DNA of 64,000 nt from Avena insularis (lineage: Eukaryota > Streptophyta > Magnoliopsida > Poales > Poaceae): contig CM042691.1 of the NCBI GenBank assembly GCA_023614405.1, positions 174,316,927-174,380,926 of the forward strand. The letters are read 5' to 3'. The notes beneath the pieces are model-generated. The model worked only from the letters and a program-made list of their open reading frames with translations, made no database searches and was not told the DNA's origin. The position numbers were made by a program, and so were the translations under genes. Position 1 is the stretch's first letter; the number at the start of each line of letters is the position of its first letter. Below are positions 58,470 to 64,000 of this stretch, piece by piece.

Positions 58470-58830
58470 AGCAATGGTTACCCCATCCCCTTCAACTGGC
58501 CACGACTTGGATCTCCTCGCGCCGCTTGTGCCCCCGCCGTCCCGTGGATCCTGCCGCACGAGCATGCTGCGGTGCCTGGCGTGGCACCAACAAAAATCAG
58601 CTTCGCGCTCCCGGATTCCTCTCTCTCCGGCCTCCCGGATGGCCTCTTGACTCATCTGCCGCCTGGGCACTCCTCCGTCCCCATGGTTCCCCACTACCAC
58701 ACCGCACGTTGCCGGTGCCCGTCCTCCTGGTCGGCTACCTCCGAGCGCCACTGCAACCAAACCGGAACTCCTCCAAGTTACTGTTGATCTCTGGTCCGAC
58801 AAATTTCGGGCGCATCCATGACGAATTGAT
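58470..58830. other. GC-rich captured segment, candidate exon
   Basis: Open in several frames on both strands (102 and 113 codons), which is what high GC alone can produce. A frame with PDSSLSGLPDGLLTHLPPGHSSVP could derive from a plant exon. I do not recognise the source protein. Confidence 0.25.
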
Positions 58831-59499
58831 GTAAACAGCTGCTAGGAGTAGCGGCGCCTACAGGACGCACGGCGGCGACATGAGGTCTGGGGCGCACCTG
58901 TTTTTGGCACGTTTGGTGTGGTTTTCTGCTACCCCGGATGCTTAGTTGCGTACGTGTCTTCGGCTGCTGATTGCTAGTTGCATGTGTGCTTTGTTTTGTG
59001 TGAGTGTGTAATACACAACTGCTGAAATTGTTGCTAACTGCGATGACTACTGCTTGCTAGCAAGAACAAGACTTTTTTCAGGTATGAGTTTGTCCTCTTT
59101 GCGATTAAGATGATGAGTCAATCTCCTATCTTCTGCCACACTGGCCTTTCTTAATGGAGTTTTGGTTTAGGGTGTTACGAGAGTATCAAGTCAAGGGCAC
59201 TGCATAGACGGCCACATATAATCTCAATGCTTCTCTTATTCAATTGGCCATTTGGTTCATCTGGCCGATACGTAATGACTGTATCCTTGAAAACTGCACA
59301 TAGAGATTTTATTGTTATTGTTAATTTTGTGTGAGGCGGATTAGTAATAGACTTACTGGGGCCAAAGAGTGAAGGAGATTGCTTCAAATATTATTCTGGT
59401 GGTGCACATACAACACTGCCAGCTACTGTCTAACTTAATTTATCCTTTTTTGGCTGTTCAATTTCATAATTGTGTGTCGATAATTGACTATGGGCTGAC

Positions 59500-59780
59500 C
59501 ATCATCAACAATGATGGCGCCACTCCTTGGAGATGGGAAGCGGGGAAGTGAGCTCGGGCTGCCGGCTTGGAGAGGCGGCAAACGGGCATGGTGTGATGGC
59601 AGTGCAAGGAGAGGCCCATGCCGTAGTGCTTGGCGTGTTGGGTCGGGAGTTGCAGGAGCGAGGTGCAAAGGAAATGAGAGGCTAGCAGCGCATGGTGGGA
59701 TCGAAGGAAAAATTCTAAGATGCCAGCGCACGTCGGGGAAGGGTTGGGAGTGTTCGGTTCCTGGCGAGCCATGCTAGTCC
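59500..59780. other. Second GC-rich segment, candidate captured exon
   Basis: A 280-bp GC-rich stretch between AT-rich DNA, open in one plus and two minus frames for 88-98 codons. No motif recognised. It belongs to the probable Helitron. Confidence 0.25.
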
Positions 59781-60276
59781 AGCTATTGGGCCTGGTTCAA
59801 CTACTTTTTTCATTAAAACATTTTCATGTTTTACAATTTTAATGTTTTCAAAAACATCCGCGCAAAACAAAACGAACTCTCAAAAACCTTCATCTCGCCT
59901 CCTATCTTGCTCGCATAAGGGCTGGGGCGATGCGGAGTCCTACTCTCGAGCGACGGATATCTGAGGCCACCTTGGAATGTGAGGATAAGGGGAGAGGGTG
60001 AGGCCTCCTAAGAACCGAGCAAAATCGGAGATGGTGAGCAAGAAAAGTAAAGGTAGTTATCATAGTGAACTTATTCCGTCCCATTGGCATGAGATATGAG
60101 GAACAATACCTTTTTTTTCATATTTTTTTAGTGTAAATAAGTTTGTTTCTATAGATCTAGGTACTTATACCATCATGATAAACCCTTACAAGACATTGAC
60201 CTTGATGACAAAATCAACAATAAAATTATGTGCAACACAAAAAGTTATGAAACCTTAGTAACGCACGGGTATTTAG

Positions 60277-60814
60277 CTAGTTGATATTAATATAAGTGTA
60301 ATTTCACTCTAACATGTCGTCCCGTCTCAGCTGACTAATGAAGACACGTCAACGTCAAATCATTGATGTGATGTCGATAATCTCTATTTATGGTATATTT
60401 AAAATTAAGGAAATAAGATCCAAAAAACAGTAAAAATGGAAAATATTTACGAAAAACGATTTTGGTATATTTAAAACTGCTCTTAAACCGTGAAGAATTA
60501 GGGAAACCTTTTAAGACAAGGAAGTTGTGAAATTTTCATAGTTTTTTAATAGTATAGCATGCTTTAATTCAACTAGCAGTTTAAAAATCACGGTTAAAGT
60601 ACTGTGGGAAACCAGCAAAGTTGGCAAAATTGAGCTTAGTATATTTAAAATTACTTTTAAATCTTAAATTTTTGGACAAAACTTTGTGAACATAAAATAT
60701 TCAAAATTTCCATATCTATCTAACGGTATATTACTTGTGTTGTTTAAATCAACATTTCAAAAGTTGCGTTTAAAATTCTGTCTATAGAAACGTAGATTCT
60801 TAGTAGTCCGTCAG
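60277..60814. other. AT-rich stretch, no gene seen
   Basis: Low-complexity AT-rich DNA between the probable Helitron end and the Tat/Retand LTR. Nothing recognisable. Confidence 0.5.
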
Positions 60815-61304
60815 TGACATGGATATACCCCACGGGTATATGACATTGATATACCTGGTCCAGCCCAAAAAAGGTCCACGTCAGGATGCACAGACCATAG
60901 AGACTTCGGGTGGCCCAAGGCCATGACATTTTCGACTCCTTAGAGGACAAGTCTAGATTATATAGAATTTTAAAGGATACCAACCCTAGTTTATAATCGA
61001 CTCGACCTAACCCAGAACTTGTCTATCTATTTAAAGGCCAGGAGGGTATGGCAAGAAGGATCTCTCAACTCACCGCATACGTATCTCATGCCAGATTGCA
61101 TCTGCGCACCCCTGTAACTTTTGGTTCCGCCGTAATCAAGAGCAGACAAGTAGGAGTAGGGTTTTCCCTCCGGGGGTCTAAACCTGGGTAAATCTTGTGT
61201 CCCTGTGTTGCTTGTCTGTTAACCGTTCTGCGACTTCCAGCATCCCCATCTTCTTCAAAATCCAATTCCATAATAATGGGCATTGACGAGATCGAACCTC
61301 GTCA
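60815..61304 (+). mobile_element. 5' LTR of a Tat/Retand-type Ty3 element (~490 bp)
   Basis: The end is firm: CTCGTCA at 61304, one base before the primer site. The start at TGACATGGATATACC (60815) is my choice because it begins with TG and opens into a typical LTR-like GGATATACCCCACGGG segment; the other LTR is outside the window, so it cannot be checked. A TATA-like TATTTAAA lies at 61028-61035, about 280 bp before the end. Confidence 0.65.
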
Positions 61305-61305
61305 G

Positions 61306-61323
61306 TTGGTGCCGTTTGTGGGA
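61306..61323 (+). other. Primer binding site of Tat/Retand-type element
   Basis: TTGGTGCCGTTTGTGGGA resembles the TTGGCGCCGTCTGTGGGA site common in maize and rice Tat-group elements such as Cinful and RIRE2. It differs from the tRNA-Met site of the other LTR elements here. Confidence 0.75.
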
Positions 61324-61350
61324 AATAGGGACGCTGATCGTGCGGTCGTG

Positions 61351-64000
61351 ATGGTTCCATCCGGAGCGATCTACAACTCATCGGCAACGGAAAGTCACCT
61401 CCTCGTCGGTGCCTTCGACTTCACCGCCCACTCGCCGGCCACCCTGAAGGATTTCGAGTCCGTCGGCAACGGGCTCGAGATGCTGTTCAGGAGCTTTTGT
61501 TTCGAGGTGGGGCAGACCGGCACCCTCCGCCTCCCAGAGCGGGTGCCACCACCAGCCATCAGGCCCGCTTCATGGGTCCACCCATCGGCATATTGCACGC
61601 GTCGACGCTGTCAGACAACTCGGATAACAGCAGCAGCTACAACCCCGATCTGTGTGGCCCCCTTTCGGATGAAGGAACCTACGGTTCCGGATCCGAAAGC
61701 TGCGGCAGCAGCAACCCACTCCGCCAACGCTACCTATGCGTCGTCATCATCAACGGAGAAACGGACCCACCACTGGATTCGAGTGCGTAGCAAACTACCA
61801 ATCACCCTCCCAACCCACAAACTGGGAACGGAGGAAATGGGGGAGATCCGCCTAACAGGGCCAACGAAGGCGACGCTCACGCCTACAACCAGATCAATGT
61901 CAATGAGGCAGGCTGGCGCCAAGCACGCGAGGCTATGGTAGGCAACATAATCCTACCTGTGAATGCCTCCCGAGACCTACTAATGGCCTACCACCTCATC
62001 CTGATCGATGAGAATAACCGGCAGGTGAAGCTGATGGAGGAGCTTGACAAGCGTAAGAAGGCAGCTGCGGAATCCAGCGCGCAGCGAGCTGCGCTCTCCG
62101 TCGCTGAAGGCTCCACTTTGCATGGCAACAACGCCAACAAGTACCGCTCCCGCACGGAGCGCATGGACCCCCGCCGCACAATGCGAGGTCACCAGGGCCC
62201 TCGACACGTCCTTCATGACGATGGACTCGCACGACAACGTCATGCCAAAAATGCCGCAGGCCGTGATCATAGCGGCCACTACATATCTCGCTTCCTATCC
62301 GCCTCCGGCGGGCGACCCGAAGAGCGTCATGCATAAGTCCGCACTAGCAGGCCTCAGACTCGTCGGAGCTGCGCTCCACGATGAAACTCCTATGGAGCCA
62401 AAGAAAAAAGCTGCGGTCAAGTTCACTCGAAGACCTACACCCTCATACGAAGAGGACGAGCATGACCTGCCCGGGTTGCGCAAGAGTCCACGGCGCCGCA
62501 GCAGCAACTACTACGCTCGCAACGAGCTCACCCAACGCAAGATTGACAAAGCACGTGCTAAATGCGTGTGCTCAAATGAGTCCGAAGAGGAGCACAACGG
62601 AGAGCTGTGCGGATCCAGGTACTTCTGCAGATCCGTTCGCCGAACACAGATACCGAAAAATTTCAAGCTCCCTTCGGACAACCCGAAGTTCGACGGCACG
62701 CAGGAGCCAAAAGCTTGGCTCGACGATCACCTGTCGTCGGTCAAGCTCCACGACGGAAAAAAACACCGCCTTACAATGCCTTCAGCTGCAGCTGACAAGC
62801 GCGGCAAGGGTCGGGCTCAGCAGCCTATCCTCTGGCTCCATCCGAAGCTGGGAAGAGCTGGCGTATAGATTCATCCGCAACTTCAAGGGCATAAGCAAGA
62901 GGCCAGCCTCAATCGAAGAGCTTTGGGCGTGCACCCAACAGACCAACGAGTCTATCCGCTCATACATACTCCGCTGGTCCCACATCAAGAACTCCGCCGT
63001 GCACATCTCTAAGGAAAGATCAATCGACGCATTCAAGGACGGTGTTAGGCGCCCAGATTTCAAGGAGGAGCTCGGGCGCGTCAAGCCCAAGACGGTCGAC
63101 CACCTCATGGACATCGCCAACCGATGGGCAGATGGCGAGGATTCCGTCAATTGAGCGCATTCGGATGACGAAGACGACTACGGCTGCAGGTGCGAACACC
63201 GCAGCAGAGAAGATCGCACGTCTATGATGACCGCGACAGAGTCGACATGGTTGAGGCTGGATACGCCGATCGATGAGATGATGGCAACCGCAACAGCGGA
63301 TACAGCGACAATAACTACCGCGATGGCGGACAACCCACGCAAGCATGGTAATGTCGCAATCGCGGTGATGAGCCTTCGGTATACGACCAGCTGTCTGGCC
63401 CCTGCACCATCCACTTCTACATCGACAAGCATGATGGTAAGAAGAAGGCCAACCACATGCTCAAGGACTGCCGAGAATTCTAGAAGCTCAGCGAGGGCTT
63501 CACTCAAATGCGGCGACAGACCATAAACCCTGAGTTCAGGCCCGCACCCGCACCAGGTACCATTGCCCACGGAGCTCCTCCACCACCACCCATCGGACCA
63601 TCGCAGCCGCCGGTCACACCAGCACCAAATAATAGTGCAGGAAGGTACCCGACACCAAAAGGGTCCCTGATGATCCAGAAGGGGCGCCCAACCAACACGG
63701 TGCAGAATAAGATCACTCGCCAAGTCAGCCTGGCCGTGACCTCTCCACCAGCCATAACTGAGTACCTCAGCAGCTCGGAGTCCTACATCACATTCGATCG
63801 TTTGGATCACCCACGCCAGATCCCTCGCCCAGGTCATGCTTCCATGGTGCTCGAGGCCCAAATCGGGGGATTCGAGATGAGTCGCGTCTTCATGGACGGT
63901 GGTAGCTGCATCAACCTGATATTCGCCAGCACACTTGCAGCAATGCGGAACCCGCTGTGCATCCTGGAGCAGTCAGACATGACGTTCCATGGAATAGTAC
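61351..64000 (+). pseudogene. gag: Tat/Retand-type gag and protease, frameshifted, cut by window end
   Basis: The likely start is ATG 61351 (MVPSGAIYNSSATESHLLVG). The protein-like reading then moves between frames. It changes near 61500 to a frame with ILHASTLSDNSDNSS that hits TAG at 61788-61790 and continues to WRQAREAMVGN. It changes near 62150 (EVTRALDTSFMTMDSHDN, LPSDNPKFDGTQEPKAWLDD), and at the A7 run 62757-62763 to LQLTSAARVGLSSL, FIRNFKGISKRP and GRVKPKTVDHLMDIANRWADG, ending at TGA 63152-63154. This order is the Tat-group Gag core. From 63484 one frame stays open to 64000. It carries a Pro-rich linker and the protease motif VFMDGGSCINLIF with its catalytic Asp. RT, RNase H and integrase would lie beyond the window. 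With at least three frameshifts and several stops, this copy cannot make a full Gag-Pol. Confidence 0.85.

Larger units (their letters stand above)
58357..60276 (+). mobile_element. Probable Helitron with captured GC-rich segments
   Basis: The start TCTACTATATAATTTTTC followed by GGTTTTCGCACAAGATTTTC resembles grass Helitron 5' ends. The 3' side reads AACGCACGGGTATTTAGCTAG and is followed by T, matching the CTAG|T rule. GC-rich islands at about 58480-58830 and 59500-59780 stand out from AT-rich surroundings and look like captured gene pieces. Against it: the base before the 5' end is not A, and no good hairpin is visible before CTAG. No Rep/helicase is present. Confidence 0.45.

Noticed and set aside
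63178..63861. 227-codon minus-strand frame
   Set aside because: Antisense to the Tat-group gag end and protease, which show clear motifs on the plus strand.

Overview
This window is repeat-dominated plant nuclear DNA, most likely from a grass (Poaceae; Pooideae/Triticeae-like is a guess). The evidence is the mix of elements: a Tekay/Del-type chromovirus, a Tat/Retand-type Ty3 element, a CACTA transposon, a Tourist MITE and a probable Helitron, together with plant-type telo-box motifs. I see no intact single-copy host gene, no bacterial-style operon, no rRNA, no functional tRNA and no CRISPR array. The setting is heterochromatic or subtelomeric/pericentromeric in character.

Layout. 1-1130: AT-rich left flank with short duplicated motifs and no gene. 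1131-21992: about 60 head-to-tail copies of a ~345-bp satellite, organised from about 5.8 kb onward into a ~2.4-kb (7-monomer) higher-order repeat. 21993-40574: one large insertion into the satellite, an LTR retrotransposon without coding capacity (LARD-like) whose 5' LTR was itself split by a 9.2-kb Tekay-type element (24246-33402, minus strand, target duplication AGCGT). 40575-42982: seven more satellite monomers, in phase with the first block. 42983-50540: a 7.6-kb CACTA transposon (3-bp target duplication GTT) carrying a ~661-bp tandem repeat and tRNA-like Pol III boxes. 50541-51254: the last two satellite monomers. Removing the two insertions restores one continuous ~24-kb array.

Right of the array the window changes to mixed repeat and gene-fragment DNA: a two-exon pseudogene (52567-54670, minus), a 1.56-kb non-autonomous LTR element with 174-bp LTRs (55178-56736, TSD CTAAG), a 131-bp Tourist MITE (57203-57333, TSD TAA), a probable Helitron with GC-rich captured segments (about 58357-60276), and the 5' end of a frameshifted Tat/Retand-type Ty3 element (LTR from about 60815, gag and protease to the window end).

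How the parts relate. The outer LARD and the inner Tekay element share similar LTR termini (TGTAACA.CCC) and both made 5-bp target duplications, so the non-coding element may have been mobilised in trans by Tekay enzymes. The Tekay copy is dead: two frameshifts, an in-frame stop in gag, a lost zinc-knuckle cysteine, altered RT and RNase H catalytic positions and a 5' LTR cut from about 4.1 kb to about 0.3 kb. No new protein system is visible. The most noteworthy structures are the telo-box-bearing satellite with its higher-order organisation and the precisely resolvable nested insertions.
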